From the NCBI GenBank assembly GCA_037179335.1, contig JAKZHN010000055.1:1-64000 (forward strand): a stretch of DNA of 64,000 nucleotides, in the 5' to 3' direction. Each line of letters opens with the position of its first letter. Position 1 is the first letter of the stretch. The position numbers and the translations under genes were made by a program. The notes beneath the pieces are model-generated. The model worked only from the letters and a program-made list of their open reading frames with translations, made no database searches and had not been told where the DNA came from. Source of the stretch: Cyclaneusma minus. Taxonomy: Eukaryota; Ascomycota; Leotiomycetes; Marthamycetales; Marthamycetaceae. Of the stretch, positions 31,534 through 43,133 are shown piece by piece.

Positions 31534-34445
31534 CTACAAAAAACTCCTCTCCCTCCCCACCCTCCGTCCCCCATCATCCCCACTATCCCACCTCTCAGCC
31601 CCGGGTCCCATCGGCAGCCCATCAACCTCCACACCCTCATCACTAGGCGTAAAAAGCTGTGTTCCCGTGCTACTCATCCTCACCAATTTAGGAGACATGG
31701 GACTAGCCGGTCCGCTCTCACTTCTTCCATCCCCACTCCGAACATCACCACTTTCAGCTCGTGCACGTTGCGTACTACCTGAGCCTCCGCCTGTGCTTTC
31801 ACCATAGCGAACCACACTGCCAGAGTCGCTTGGCTCGCTGAGCTCACGGGGTTGACGAGGCTGACGAGAGTGTTTTTCGCCGTTATTGGTGCCGAGGGGA
31901 GGCGAGGAAGCAGAAGCGGCAGACGGGATGTGTGGAAGATCATCGGCGCTTCCCCAACTCCTGTCACGACTTAGCGAATCCAGTCGTCCCACAACAGCAT
32001 CCAACAGCGGCGGACTAGGGCTCGTGCGAAAAAGTTGCGGAACTTGGGGTGCCCCCTTCACCCCATTCGCACCAGTGACACCGTTGGCACTGCTGGCGCC
32101 ATCGGCACTCTTAGTAGCCGCACTAGGTCTCACATCAACGACCTTAGCCCTCTCCCTCTTGCCCCCCAAATCCATCGCCACAGCCATACCAAGAGCAAAA
32201 ACCGTCTCATCCTCCCCATTGCCATCATCCTCAGCCACGGCCTCTTCAGCTTCCTCAACTGGCGAGTGTGAGCGGGCAGTATGAAACGTCATTGTCGTAG
32301 CCCTCGTGATATTCATGCTGCTCTCAGCAGTCGTAGCGTCCAAATCATCAGCCAAAAACACTTCACTCAACCCACTCTTACTCCTCCTCTCGCTCCTCCG
32401 TCTTTCGACCCTCTCCACCGTCCTCGCCCTCGGTTCCTTCATGCCATTCATCCCATCTTTGCCATTAAACATGCTCGGTCCTCCCGGACTAATGCTTCTG
32501 AGCGGTGGCCAGTTGGGCATAGCCTGACTCACCGGGCTATTCCTACTAGCCTTCCCTTCACGACTCGAGCGGCGTGCAAAAAGCGGCAATTTGTTTAGGA
32601 CTGGGCGGGTATGTTTGGACGAACATCCAGGAGTGGTGCAGGAAAGATCGTGTGTCTTTGCATCCATAGTTCGCACTTCGGGCGAGAAGATCGTACGGTG
32701 TGAACGAGGCCCGTTGAAGCGCTCTTCGATCTCCTCAGCAAAAGAGCTTTCTGGCGTGTTATGTCGCATTGTACTTCTTTGTGATCCCCTGCTTTTGAAA
32801 GATGAGATGCTTTGAATACTTTGGCTACTCTGCGAGCTGCCACATTCATGCATCCTCCTGCGACGTTCCTTGCTAGCTCTGCGATGCTCGTAGCTATCAG
32901 CAGCTAGGAAGTCGGGCATGTCTCTCGACCACGGAGTCGAAGGTAGTTCGGCATCGAAAGGCGCGCCGATTTGTGAAGGATGTGGCCGGTTTGCGCTTGC
33001 CATGCTCATGAAGTCTGCAGAGGTAGTCTCGGGGCAAGGGGCTCCGGAAGAAGAGGCGACAGGGCCGAAGCGGCGCCGGAAAGTGTTCCAACGCTTTTTG
33101 ATGGAGGCGCGGACCACGGGTGTGTGTAACTCTTGGCGCTCTTTGATGGCACGGTACATGCTGGTGGAGCGGCGCCGGATGCTGTTAGTGCCGCGTGTAA
33201 GAGAGAGGGAAGTAGAGGTGCGGCGGGGTGGAAGAGGCGGAGGCGTGGTGGACGGGCTGGGCGAGTGTGTAGTAAGGGGGTTGCTGGTGGGTGTTGCGGC
33301 GGGTGAGACGGGGATGGATGCAGATTGTATGGAGGGGTGGGAGTTCCTGAGTTTGTTGGGTTAGCCTTTTGCTTTTTTGTGATACTGGGAATGGTAGGAG
33401 GTGATTGAGGTGAGTGAGCTTACCAGAGCTGGGGCGTGTGGTTGAGGGTGGATGCACTGCCGTCGACACTGCTGGTTGCAAATCGAGCTACGCGGAGGGC
33501 GTTGTCGATTTGAAGGGCTTCGACTTCGGTGGGGTGTCGGAAATGGCGGCGCTGTTTGGCGGAATTGCTTCTGTCCAATGCCGCAGCGGGACTTCTGAAG
33601 CTCGATACTCGTGGTGAGAGTAAGACTGAGTTGGGACCGTCGCAGGCGTCCTCCCAGAGTCGAGCTGGAGATGTGTTGCGTGCTTGGTAGCCGAAGCAGG
33701 GAGTATAGAGAAAGTGGGCATGCATTCGTAGGGAACTGATCAGGCGAGGGTCGGGGAAATTGTGAGCGCCTGTGTTGTCGTAGTAGTAGAAGGCGGAGGG
33801 GGCATTGTTGGAGACAGCTTCAGGGGGCAGAGTGAAGCATGAACTGAGAAGCTGCACAGCGATCAGATGTGCCAATTCGTCGACATCGTCATCACTGCCG
33901 AGGACGGTGTCGGACAAGGCCTTTCTTCGCTGTTCTCGGGTCGCCTTCGCAGCATCCGCATCGTGGTTCTTACACTGCCAGCAAGCTTCGCGTGAGCTGC
34001 GTCGGTGGTATGAATGGTATTGAGACATGCGGCTGTTTCTCGACAGCGGAGACCACCAGCTGGGACGACCGGTCTTCATGACATAGTGCCATTCGCAGAT
34101 CTCTTTCGATATCACGTCCCAAGTATACTTTGACACAGTCTCTTCATCGGCCTCGGAGAGCGGAGGAGAGACCATCGGACTGACAGTCTTTCGCTTCGAT
34201 TTGTCAAGAGGCCCCAGAAGACTGAAGCGTCGCTCTCGCACGTCGGTGACATACGGTGGCTGAACTTCATCTTCGCAGCAGTCGTCAAGATAGACCTCGG
34301 CGCTGGCGAAGGATCCGTTCTGGGAGTGAGAGACTTTGTGACCACAGCCAGAGTTTCGGGGCGTCATTTTAGGGGAGAAGGTCACATTCTTGGAGGGAGC
34401 GGCATCGCTCTCACTTCTTCCTGTTCCAGTACGACGTAAACTCAT
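31534..34445 (-). CDS. Large Ser/Arg-rich hypothetical protein (2 exons)
   Basis: I do not recognise the family. Exons (minus) read 34445-33424 and 33346-31534 with a 77-bp intron (GTAAGC...CAG), giving 944 residues. The N-terminal third is the most structured: residues 106-132 (starting KYTWDVISKEICEWHY) and about 180-260, which include a short DDDVDELAHLIA segment and aromatic stretches, look like a folded domain. From about 340 on the chain is dominated by Ser, Pro, Arg and acidic patches, with many basic RRRS-type motifs, and is probably disordered and heavily phosphorylated. There is no signal peptide or membrane segment. The high Ser/Arg content and size suggest a regulatory or scaffold protein, but this is inference only. 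Confidence 0.85.
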
Positions 34446-34813
34446 ACCGCGAGGAAGATCAAAGGGATATACTAGGTAAGGATCGAAAAAGAGAGCGGAA
34501 GAAGAGAATCTCTAGGTAAGCGCGGGATTAGGGAATGGATCGATGTATGCAGTGGAAGCATGTCTCTGCGAGAGCGCAGGAGTGTTGTTTTGTAGATTGA
34601 TGCGGAGTCGATCGGACGGATGCTCGGCCGACATGGTATTTGAGATCAGGGGAAGGAAAGAGCGACGACGGGACATCAGAAAAGGGAAGTGACCGACCCT
34701 GTGACCGCATCATGGAGAAAGATACCGACCTCGGAATGAAAGTCACGATAGTTGACCGGTGCACGTAATTGTGCTGAACCCACATCTCGAGTAATTCATG
34801 GCAGTTTCTAGGT
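34446..34813. promoter_or_regulatory. Upstream region of the 944-residue gene
   Basis: A 368-bp gap between the start of the 944-residue gene and the 3' end of the Vma12-like gene, both on the minus strand. It must contain the promoter of the former and the terminator of the latter. No specific element stands out. Confidence 0.4.
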
Positions 34814-35742
34814 TTATGAGACGTCCTTATTCGGCTTTCTTGCTCTCAGTCCAGTCGAGTCGGTGGCCTCCAGCTGCGAGATGGCGGTACCCTTCGGTTT
34901 CTCCTGTTCGGGCTTCTCCTTTTCAAGCTTCTCCTGGTCCTCATCTTCGCCCACCACCCACGTCTTCACAATCTCCTTCACCTCCTTGACTTTCTTCGCC
35001 TCCTTCTTAGCCTCACCAATCCTCCTAATATATCCAGCATAAACCGCCACCTCCGCAATTCCCACCACCAGCCCACCACTCATACTAAGTCCCAGTCTCG
35101 CAGGCACACTCCAGTGTCTCGCCATTATCCAGATGGCAGCAGAACAGGCCACAATGCTGACCAGCACATTGAAAATCAGCATCATCTGCTTATTTATATC
35201 CTGATACACAACCTCATCGTCGTCCTCCTCTTTCGTCTTCAGATCATCGTAGGAAGTAAAGGCGTTTGCGGCGGACGAGGCGGGGAAGCGTTGCGAGAAG
35301 GTTTCGACTGGTGGCGCTGGGTTGATCATTCGTTCGTACGCGCGGGCTTCTTCTTCGCGGCGGAGTCGGGCCATGAGCGCTTTGTATTCTGCTGTCTGGG
35401 AGAAATTGTCAGTTATTTCCAGGAACATGGAAGCATCAAACGAGAAAGTCGAGCTACACTTACTGGCTCTGGCTTTGGCGGAGGCGGCGGGATGTAGACT
35501 CTGGAAGCCCGGAGTAATGCATCGAGAGTGTAGGTCGAGGAGTTTCTGCTCCTCAGGTTCCTTGCAATGTCAATAACTTGGCCATGAGAAATGGGCTTTC
35601 CAACAGCGGTTTCGACAGAAGCCTGCGACTCTTGTTGCGACTCTTGGTCTGTATGTGCATTATTTGAATGCGCCTCGTCTTCACCAGCTTGGATTTCCAG
35701 TAAAGCCTGCTGAATAGCTGGAGTAATGGTAAGCAACACCAT
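34814..35742 (-). CDS. VMA12: V-ATPase assembly factor Vma12/TMEM199-like (2 exons)
   Basis: Endoplasmic-reticulum protein needed, with Vma21 and Vma22, to assemble the membrane sector of the vacuolar H+-ATPase. Exons (minus) read 35742-35464 and 35395-34814, giving 286 residues; the 68-bp intron starts GTAAGT and ends CAG. The family signature, an N-terminal helical region followed by YKALMARLRREEEARAYERM (residues 97-116, just after the splice), is clear. Two hydrophobic segments at about 163-184 and 193-214 form the usual hairpin, and the tail is Lys/Glu-rich. Length and topology fit the family (S. cerevisiae Vph2/Vma12). The gene diverges from the Coq1-like gene with 353 bp between start codons. 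Confidence 0.9.
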
Positions 35743-36095
35743 TTTCGCAACGTCTTCCAACTTCAGAATCTGCAAATATTGTCAAGACGTTCGAGTAAAC
35801 GTGAAGATTGACGTGATTGTGCATTTCCATGGAGCTCTGAGATCTCGGACCTGCATCGTCGGAACAACATTCCCCCGGCCGCCGCCACGGAACGGACCGG
35901 GATGTACATTTTTGCTGCACGGGTACGGTATCTACCAAGCTTTCGCAGCTGTGGAACTCCTCAAAAAACTGTCAACTCTCGCCGTCGCCATTGCCCCTTC
36001 CGCTCGTTGTCGATGCTCTTCTTTCCCGGAGTCTAGAGTTTTCTGCATGAAGTAGGGAAGCTTCAATCGCGACTGAGTCCCATTCTATACAGGAC
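35743..36095. promoter_or_regulatory. Shared divergent promoter region (VMA12-like / COQ1-like)
   Basis: The 353-bp interval separates two divergent start codons, so both promoters must be here. It is GC-balanced and contains no clear TATA box, as is common for housekeeping genes. Confidence 0.6.
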
Positions 36096-37494
36096 ATGAA
36101 AATCCGGTCGATAAGAGCTTCATCGCTCTTGAACAGCTCCCAACCATCTCGGATACTGCTGAAATCCTCTTGCACCGACTCTTCTCAAAATACCCGACAT
36201 CATGCTCCGAGGCGGCGTCAATCGACCTGGGCGCAGGCTGTCTCGGTCGCCACCAGTGTCATCTCGAACGCTGCTCAAAGGACCGTCAATAATGGCGGAC
36301 TCACGGTCGACCCTCTCCGGACGGTAGCGAAGGAAATGAAGTTCTTGACGGGGAATATACGACAGCTGCTGGGTTCCAACCACCCTGCTCTAGACCGAGT
36401 CGCGAAATACTACACCCAGGAAGGGGGAAAGCACGTTAGGCCAATGCTCGTTCTCCTGATGTCCAGAGCTACCGCTCTCACGCCTCGAACCCCCAGAGAG
36501 GAGTTTCCCTCAAGATCAGCGAGTGTCGACCGTTCCATTTCCCCCGTGGACATCCTCGCAGACCTGAACCCATCTTCGCCCTCCTCAAATCCCCTAACCC
36601 ATGTCTCTTCCACCTATTCCGATTCCGCCAGCGACATCCTCCCCTCCCAACGCCGCCTCGCCGAAATCACCGAACTCATCCACACCGCCTCCCTCCTCCA
36701 CGACGACGTAATCGACCACTCGGAAGCCCGCCGCGGCTCCCCCTCCGCCAACCTCGCCTTCGGCAACAAAATGGCCGTCCTCGCCGGCGACTTCCTCCTC
36801 GGCCGGGCCTCCGTAGCCCTCGCCCGCCTCCGCGACTCCGAAGTCGTCGAGCTCCTGTCGACCGTAATCGCCAATCTAGTCGAAGGCGAATTCATGCAAC
36901 TCCAAAACACCGCCCACGACGAGAAAAACCCCGTCTTCACTGAAGAAACGATTACATACTATTTGCAAAAAACTTATTTGAAGAGCGCGAGTTTGATAAG
37001 CAAGAGTTGTAGGGCGGCGGCGTTGTTGGGTGGGAGTGAGCAGGGGGTCGCGGATCAGGCGTATAATTATGGGAAGAATCTGGGGTTGGCGTTTCAGTTG
37101 GTGGATGATATGTTGGATTATACGGTTGGGGAGAAGGAGTTGGGAAAACCGGCGGGCGCGGATTTGGAGTTGGGGTTGGCGACGGCGCCGTTGTTGTTTG
37201 CGTGGAAGGAGAATAAGGAATTGGGGGCGTTGGTGGGGAGGAAGTTCTCCCAGGAGGGGGATGTTGCGAAAGTGAGTGTTGATCCCCTATTTTCATTTTT
37301 GATTAGCAGGAGAACTAGCTGACATTTTCTAGGCGAGAGAAATGGTTGCTCAGAGTAATGGACTGGAACAGACGAGGGCCTTGGCAAAGGATTATGCCGA
37401 CAAGGCTATTGCAGCGATCGCCGACTTCCCAGCTAGCGAAGCCAAGGATGGCCTGGTCGAGATGGCAGTGAAGACACTACAGCGAAGGAAGTAG
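36096..37494 (+). CDS. COQ1: Long-chain polyprenyl diphosphate synthase (ubiquinone side chain), Coq1-like (2 exons)
   Basis: Mitochondrial trans-prenyltransferase that builds the isoprenoid tail of ubiquinone by adding isopentenyl diphosphate units to an allylic primer. Exons read 36096-37271 and 37333-37494, giving 445 residues. The first about 45 residues are basic and Ser-rich with few acids, as a mitochondrial presequence. Catalytic motifs are intact: GGKHVRP (110-116), first aspartate-rich motif L-L-H-D-D-V-I-D (D203, D204, D207) and second motif Q-L-V-D-D-M-L-D (D337, D338, D341). A Ser/Pro-rich insertion at about 127-182, between helices, is typical of fungal members. Chain length cannot be set from sequence alone; fungi often make Q9 or Q10. 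The intron starts GTGAGT and ends CTAG. Confidence 0.93.
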
Positions 37495-38421
37495 AGAGCT
37501 CCTGCAGTAGCTTTCTCTGTATATATGTACGTATATCATATATGCTCGCCGAGGGAGGCGAGCCCTGTCTACATGTACGACTACCTCAGTTCGATACGAC
37601 TCAAAATCAATAGAGATTCTTTTGCCAGGAGGCCAATGCCTTTAGTTAATGCCTTTAGTTAATGGCTTTGGAAGTGTTGCGTGAGTATGGATAAAGAAAA
37701 TGGCCACGATGAGAGAGAGGCCACTCACTAGGTTAGCTACTGTTGGTCTACTGTGCTCTCTACTGGAGTGTACTGTGTGGGAGTATAACGCGAAACAGCA
37801 GTCTTTGCTAGTGATAATGTAGATGTTTTGATCTGGAAGTTGCCACATTGGTACGTTCTTGAGCCCCCTGTCTCTCCTCATTTCTGGTTTCTCTGATATC
37901 TCACACTTCCATCCTCATCAGTTACATGCTTTCGTCTGATATTATGTGACTGATGATGATCATAGGCATCCTTGCAGCAAAGCACAGTGTACAAAGATGA
38001 AACATATCGACGATCAGATATCCTCTGTCGTTCACGTCCCTCTTCGCCTTTCACGTCCATCTTCTCCTTTCAAAAAAAAAGGTGCGCTTTTCCTTGCCAG
38101 TTCCCTGCCCCCGTATTTCACACTTCCAATTTCAGCAGACATCCATCTGTCGACCAAGTGCTAAGTGACTAGTACATAATGATTTGAGGACTCTGTACAG
38201 CAAGTGAGCTCACAGAATACTGTCACAAAGCTGTCGACAGAATGTTCTCCCGCCTGCCTGCTGTTCTCTGGCTCCGCCTTATCTCGGCCAGCTTCTTAAA
38301 CAAACATCCTTTACGCCGCTTTTTGTCTTTTGTCTACTGCATTCCCGCATTCCCGCAGCGAGAAGGCTACAGTATAATCAGATGAAACTAATGACACAAG
38401 ATCCCCTGTCACATCTTCGAA

Positions 38422-38700
38422 GATCTGTCGTTATCCTGGCCATCCTGCCTCTGAAGAGTCACTATCCATACCCCTGCCCTTCTGTCGTTTACCCAAATTT
38501 TCCTACCTTCGAATCCTCTATCAGCCCCCTTCCCCCTAATCTGCCGTTTGCGGGCTGACCCTCACTTCAAGGAAACACGTTCGTTCGACTGCTCACCTTG
38601 ACTCTGAAGTAACAACCACCACATCCTAGCCCATCTGTCGTTCAGCCGTCTGCCGTGACCTCAAGCAGATACTGTTCATAGCCGTGTCTATCTGTCGTTG
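38422..38700 (+). repeat. Recurrent ATCTGTCGTT motif
   Basis: (A/T)TCTGTCGTT occurs at about 38,423, 38,481, 38,633 and 38,690, with a variant ATCTGCCGTTT near 38,539. Typical spacing is 57-59 bp, with one gap of about 93 bp. Its reverse complement, AACGACAGA, resembles the GGAACGACAGC head of the 110-bp repeats at 9.2-9.5 kb. Confidence 0.65.
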
Positions 38701-38809
38701 AGTTGACCTGTTCACCTATCACTAACGACACTATCAATTCTCATCTACCTGTAAGTTGCCCGCTCACTCTCCCTTCAAAGACACCTTTCAGTAGTCATTG
38801 TTTCTCATC

Positions 38810-38975
38810 TCTAATCCACCCTCTTGCTATTTGTCATCAGTTCTCATGAATATATGAATTGTCGCTGACATGTGAAGGTGGTCAGACCTTCTCGCTTCTA
38901 GTGTTACCTTCTCATGACTTCTAATCCGTTCTCACTAAACCGTGGATTGCCGCTGATATGTGAAGATGGTCTCGC
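38810..38975 (+). repeat. Direct repeat with 88-bp period
   Basis: A block ending GAATTGTCGCTGACATGTGA (about 38,855-38,876) recurs as GGATTGCCGCTGATATGTGA (about 38,943-38,963), with a shared TCTAATCC(A/G) lead. Two diverged copies, in an intergenic region. Confidence 0.7.
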
Positions 38976-39956
38976 TTTGTTGACGTCGCCTCTCGCTTAA
39001 GCTCGCCGTCGCTACGAAGCGGCTCAATTTGAACTTTCCCGCCCGCTAAGGCTCCTGCCCATCTTGTGCATAAATACTAAATCTTCGCACTCAATCCCGC
39101 CCGCACACCTTTCCCCAAATAACCCCATCCACCAGCAAACACAACTCACTCTTCCGCCCGGTCACTGCTTGCGCCATCTCCCACAATAAACAAACAACAC
39201 GACTCCTCTTCCGGACGCTTCACCGAGCCCGTCGTCTCTCGGAGTAAACAAACATGACTCAGCTTTCCGGGAGCTCAACCTGCCTCCGCGACCTTCATGC
39301 CAGATGAAGACTACCTCAGACCTCTGCGCATCGCCCTGCGACGAATGCTTGTGGCGTCTGGCCTACTGGCGCGCTCCTGTCAGTCCTTGTTGGGTGCTTG
39401 TTAGCACGAGCAAATGGTGAAACTCTGGCTCTGTTGACACCGGCGCCCGCGAGCTCACCATCGCCCTGGCAAGTGGAATCTGCCCCAGTCCCGATCCGCA
39501 GTTACTCGTCCGTACCCAGCCAGCCAATCAAAGTATTCCTGAGAGCTCAGCAAAGCTTTGGTGCCCCGCCAAACAAACTCGAGCCTTAGGCGAGCCGCGT
39601 CCCGAGTCTCGTACACAAAAAGGCTCGAGGATCTCCGCAGCACCCTCGATCTCTTTCTTTCTTTTCACCTCGACCACGTCCACATTCTCCTCCGCTCTCC
39701 TTCTTTGCTGTCCACAACGCTCTCCATCTCCGCACCTTGATCGCAACGCGTTGAGTCTTTCGCAAGACTTCGAAGCGTTCACTCGAAGGTCAGTCTTTTT
39801 TTCACGCTCTCTTCCGCGCCCTGTTCTGCGCTCTCCTCCCCACAACCACAACACAGCTCTGTTCTCACACTCTGCGCGATCTAGGCTGCCTTCCGCAAAT
39901 ACAAGTCGATCCTTGGCCTTGCGCACTCCATTCTCTCGCCGGTATCCGTCGTCAAG

Positions 39957-40179
39957 GTTAGTAGTCTCTTGTACCATACATAACACATCCTCCTCCCATC
40001 CTGACCCTCCTTTCTTTTTTTCAAGACCTAGGTACCACGAACACACACGTCGATCCGTCGAAGCTCATCACGCACACCTTCGACCTCTTCCCTTCCTCGT
40101 TATCTACTTCATCGTTAGTCTCTTCCGCGCGCACATACCACAGCTCCTTGTCCCGTGCTGACCTTTCTCAAAGTCATAG
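39957..40179 (+). other. Probable 5' leader introns of the downstream gene
   Basis: Two introns can be proposed in the leader: 39,957-40,031 (GTTAGT...CCTAG) and 40,114-40,179 (GTTAGT, GCTGAC branch site, ...CATAG). The latter ends 33 bp before the start codon at 40,213. This is inferred from splice signals only. Confidence 0.45.
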
Positions 40180-40212
40180 GTATCGCTCGTACATACGCTC
40201 GATCCTGTCAAG

Positions 40213-41711
40213 ATGAATACCGACAGCATGGCCGACCAGGACCTTCTCGACTTTGCCCAGGGAGATCAAAGCCCCGCATCTCCACCCCCTCGTGCGCCTG
40301 CTGCTCAACCTGCTAGGCTTACTGGTGCTGAGCAGGTTGCAGCCTACGGTGAAGAAGCTTGGGGCAAGGTCAACCCCTACCGATTGATGGTCGAGGCTAC
40401 CATGTGGAGTGATGTTCATGGCAATAAGACTCCCAAGGCTATCCCGACTCTGCCCGATGCTCCGATGTTGGCGACCGCGAAGAACGTCCACGACCTCCAG
40501 AAGTTCTTCATCCACTCAATCAAGCCCCTCGCCAATGCCCTTTATGAGAAGGCTGTTGGCGGTACCCTCAATGTCTTGGACGATGCAGACCAACATCATT
40601 TGATCTGCAGCCGCATCAGAGATGAGATCCAAATGCGTTTGGACACCATGACTCCCATCAACCCTCCCGATTCAGAATTGATCCCAGTGCGTGCACCATT
40701 CATCTCGGCTCTCAATTACTGGAACGGCCGGATGGCCGTCGTGACTGAACATCTGCAGAAGCTTGGTTACTCCGTAAGTGAAGGTCCATTATTCCAGTTC
40801 GCCTGCTTTGCATTTTGCTAAACGATTCTGCTCTACAGAAAGCTCAGACTCCTGCCGCTCCTGGACCGGTCACTGGCCAAGGCAATGTCACGCCCCCTGC
40901 CCAGCCCCCGAAGGTCGTCCACGATTCTCAGCCTTCGGCCGGCATGGGTTCGCCAAGCGCCTCCCAGCCTGTGTCTTCGATGCGTGCTGGACTCAACGCC
41001 GCTGCGCCTTCGACTCCACCTGCTTCGCCAAGCAAGGATTTGTCCGCTTTGACTTCTTCCCTTGCTGCTACCGGCTTGGCTTCTTCCACTCCGGTTGCCA
41101 ATGCAAGCGGTCAAGCCGATGGAGCCACCGAGCAGCAGCGCGCACAAGAGCTGGAGAAAGCCCGCAGCAGCGCCTTTGCCGAGGGACGCGCCAAGGGATA
41201 TGCCGAGGGACATGCCCAAGGCTATGAAGACGCCGTCCAGACTGCCGCAACCAACGCGGCACAATGGTCGAGAATCGTGGAGGCGGCAATGGTTGTGAAT
41301 GCGGCAAAGGCCTGCGGTGGTCAAGGTGCACCCAGCCCAGCCACTCCCTTGCGCGGCCTCACCCCCTCGCGCAGCATCCGAGGTCTGCGTGGTGGTCGTC
41401 ATTCTCGTACCTTCAGTCCCCACACTGCGAGCGGTATCAGCCACTACAGTGACGCCGATGGAAGCGAGACCCCTGGTAGGCAGTGGGGTTATTGCCGTGT
41501 GTGCAACAGCGGCGAGCGTCACTTCACCAACGAGGAGTGCCATTACAAGCGTGAAGCCCGCTTTGCTGCTGTCCAGAACGCCAACACCAACAATGGAGGC
41601 AATCGAACTCCTGGCTTCGGTTCCGGCTTCGGCGCTCGTGGTCGCTCCCCCAGTGGAAACTACGAGTCTCCCAAGTTCGGCAGCCACCACGATGATGAGG
41701 AAGAGCTCTGA
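40213..41711 (+). CDS. Hypothetical protein with a C-terminal CCHC motif (2 exons)
   Basis: I do not recognise the family. Exons read 40213-40773 and 40839-41711, giving 477 residues; the 65-bp intron starts GTAAGT and ends ACAG in phase 0. Residues 40-187 look folded and helical (Trp/Tyr/Leu-rich); 190-300 are Pro/Ser/Ala-rich and probably disordered. At about 300-317 a Gly-Tyr periodicity (GRAKGYAEGHAQGYED) forms a short tandem pattern. Near the C-terminus C406, C409, H415 and C421 (spacing 2-5-5) could bind one zinc ion like a small zinc knuckle, followed by a Gly/Arg-rich segment and an acidic tail. An RNA-binding role is a reasonable guess from knuckle plus RG-rich sequence, but nothing proves it. 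A second ATG lies five codons downstream. Confidence 0.85.
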
Positions 41712-43133
41712 GCCATCTCGACTTCCATCCCTGTACCAAATCCTCACTCTCTGGTCATCGATCTCGATTCCGATGCTCCAATATGATACTGCATTCCCAG
41801 TATCACATGCGATCATTCTGAGTACTTGGGATGGGTTCCTGGCGGAGCAAATGGCTTCTCTTCAAAACTTTTGTACCATAACAACATTGAGATCAATCAA
41901 TTGATTGCTCCACTTCTTTTCCTCATGATGATTTGCGAAGTGAAAGACACGCTCTCAGTCGGACGCCTTCCTGTCAATGCCAGCTTTGCTCCGCAAGTGC
42001 ATATTTTTCGCGTGAATTCTGGTGACCTCTCAAGTGATGATTGCCTCCGCAGACTAGGATTGACCTACCGTAGCCTTAACGAGCTCCGAAGTCTGTAAAG
42101 TTCTCGCAAGTAAATCCCGCTTTCTCACGTTCCGGAATCTTTGTTGATAGCCCGGACGCTGTTGATTCCAGTTGACATTCGCGAACCAATAATCATTGCA
42201 GAAAATTAGGTATTTTCTCGACTATTTTTCATGCTCGCAATCTTAGGTTGAGCCATCGCAGCCTAGACGAGCTCCGAATTCTAGGTCTTTCTTGCAAGTG
42301 TAAGGGTCTTTGGCGATGCTCCGGACGCTGTCATTTCTAGTTAAGTTCCGCATTTGAAAACGTGTAAGTGTTGCGTGGTTTCTGTCTTCCCCCGAATGAG
42401 TTGTGTGGGAGGGGGTGAAAATTGAACTACCGATATCTGGATGAAGTTTGAATTCTGTGAAGTTGTCGCAGGTAAGGTTGGTGGTTTCGTGCTCTGATGG
42501 TAGGGCAATGTGTGAACTACTCATCTTTGTTGCAAGTGATGCCCGTTAAGTTTGCCTTATGCGACCAAATCTAAATCTTTTCCAAAAGCTTTGACGAGGC
42601 CTGATATCCATGTCTTCTTGTCTCCAAAAAACACTCATTCTTGGAAGGTGCGAGAATATGTCTTTCTCATAGTGGCTCAACTGGTAGGGTGCCAATACTG
42701 CGAATTACATCGACCCGGTGGTTTTTCCCCGCATACCTAGAGATATCCTCTTGGGAATGTTTTGTCAAGTTTGCTCAGGGCAATTCACAAGACCATCGGT
42801 TCGAGTCGAGTCCAGCTCACTCTTGTTTCGTGGTTTTGATTTCGGCGTTGGCTATCTGTCATGTTCCCTTAACATTAAAGATTTTCCATGTTTCGTCCTT
42901 TATTTTCAAAATACTAATAACTTGTAAATGAACTGGCTTCGACTAATCGGTTCGGTGGAGATATTAAATATCTGTCATCCATGTCTGCCAGCTGTCTCCC
43001 AAACTGTAAATCAGAGTTTCGGCTTATCACGCACGCCTTCCCCTCATCTCTTGGACCTATCACCTCATAACTTACTAGTAAACATCACTTTATAGTTCTA
43101 ACACAGCCAATTTCCTATATCAATCACATTCTG
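41712..43133. other. Intergenic region with a tandem duplication
   Basis: Holds the 3' flank of the CCHC gene. A tandem duplication at 42,064-42,352 is described separately. Short frames at 41,826-42,098 and 42,552-42,931 look fortuitous. A weak tRNA-like sequence near 42,666-42,819 was not accepted. Confidence 0.55.
42064..42352 (+). repeat. Diverged tandem duplication, period about 188 bp
   Basis: Two copies share GAGCTCCGAA (42,081 and 42,269), a TTGCAAGT/CGCAAGT-like block and CCGGACGCTGT about 70 bp further on. The offset is constant at about 188 bp at the first anchor. No frame is shared. Confidence 0.75.

Larger units (their letters stand above)
37495..39956. other. Intergenic region with diverged short repeats
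   Basis: About 2.5 kb without a supported coding gene. Near 37,635-37,664 the unit ATGCCTTTAGTTA is duplicated in tandem. Motif ATCTGTCGTT and variants recur between 38,422 and 38,700, and a second repeat lies at 38,810-38,975. The right part (about 39,070-39,956) is probably promoter and 5' leader of the gene at 40,213; a TAAATA element sits near 39,070. Confidence 0.55.

Noticed and set aside
39751..40161. Open frame of 136 codons as a gene
   Set aside because: Ser/Arg/Leu-rich and lies in what looks like the leader of the gene at 40,213, across two probable introns.
40833..41816. Long frame antisense to the CCHC gene (327 codons)
   Set aside because: It mirrors the codon pattern of the real gene on the other strand; the sense frame has the splice site and the cysteine motif.
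42666..42819. Third tRNA-like sequence with A-box TGGCTCAACTGG and a partial B-box
   Set aside because: The acceptor and T stems do not pair, so I could not distinguish it from chance.
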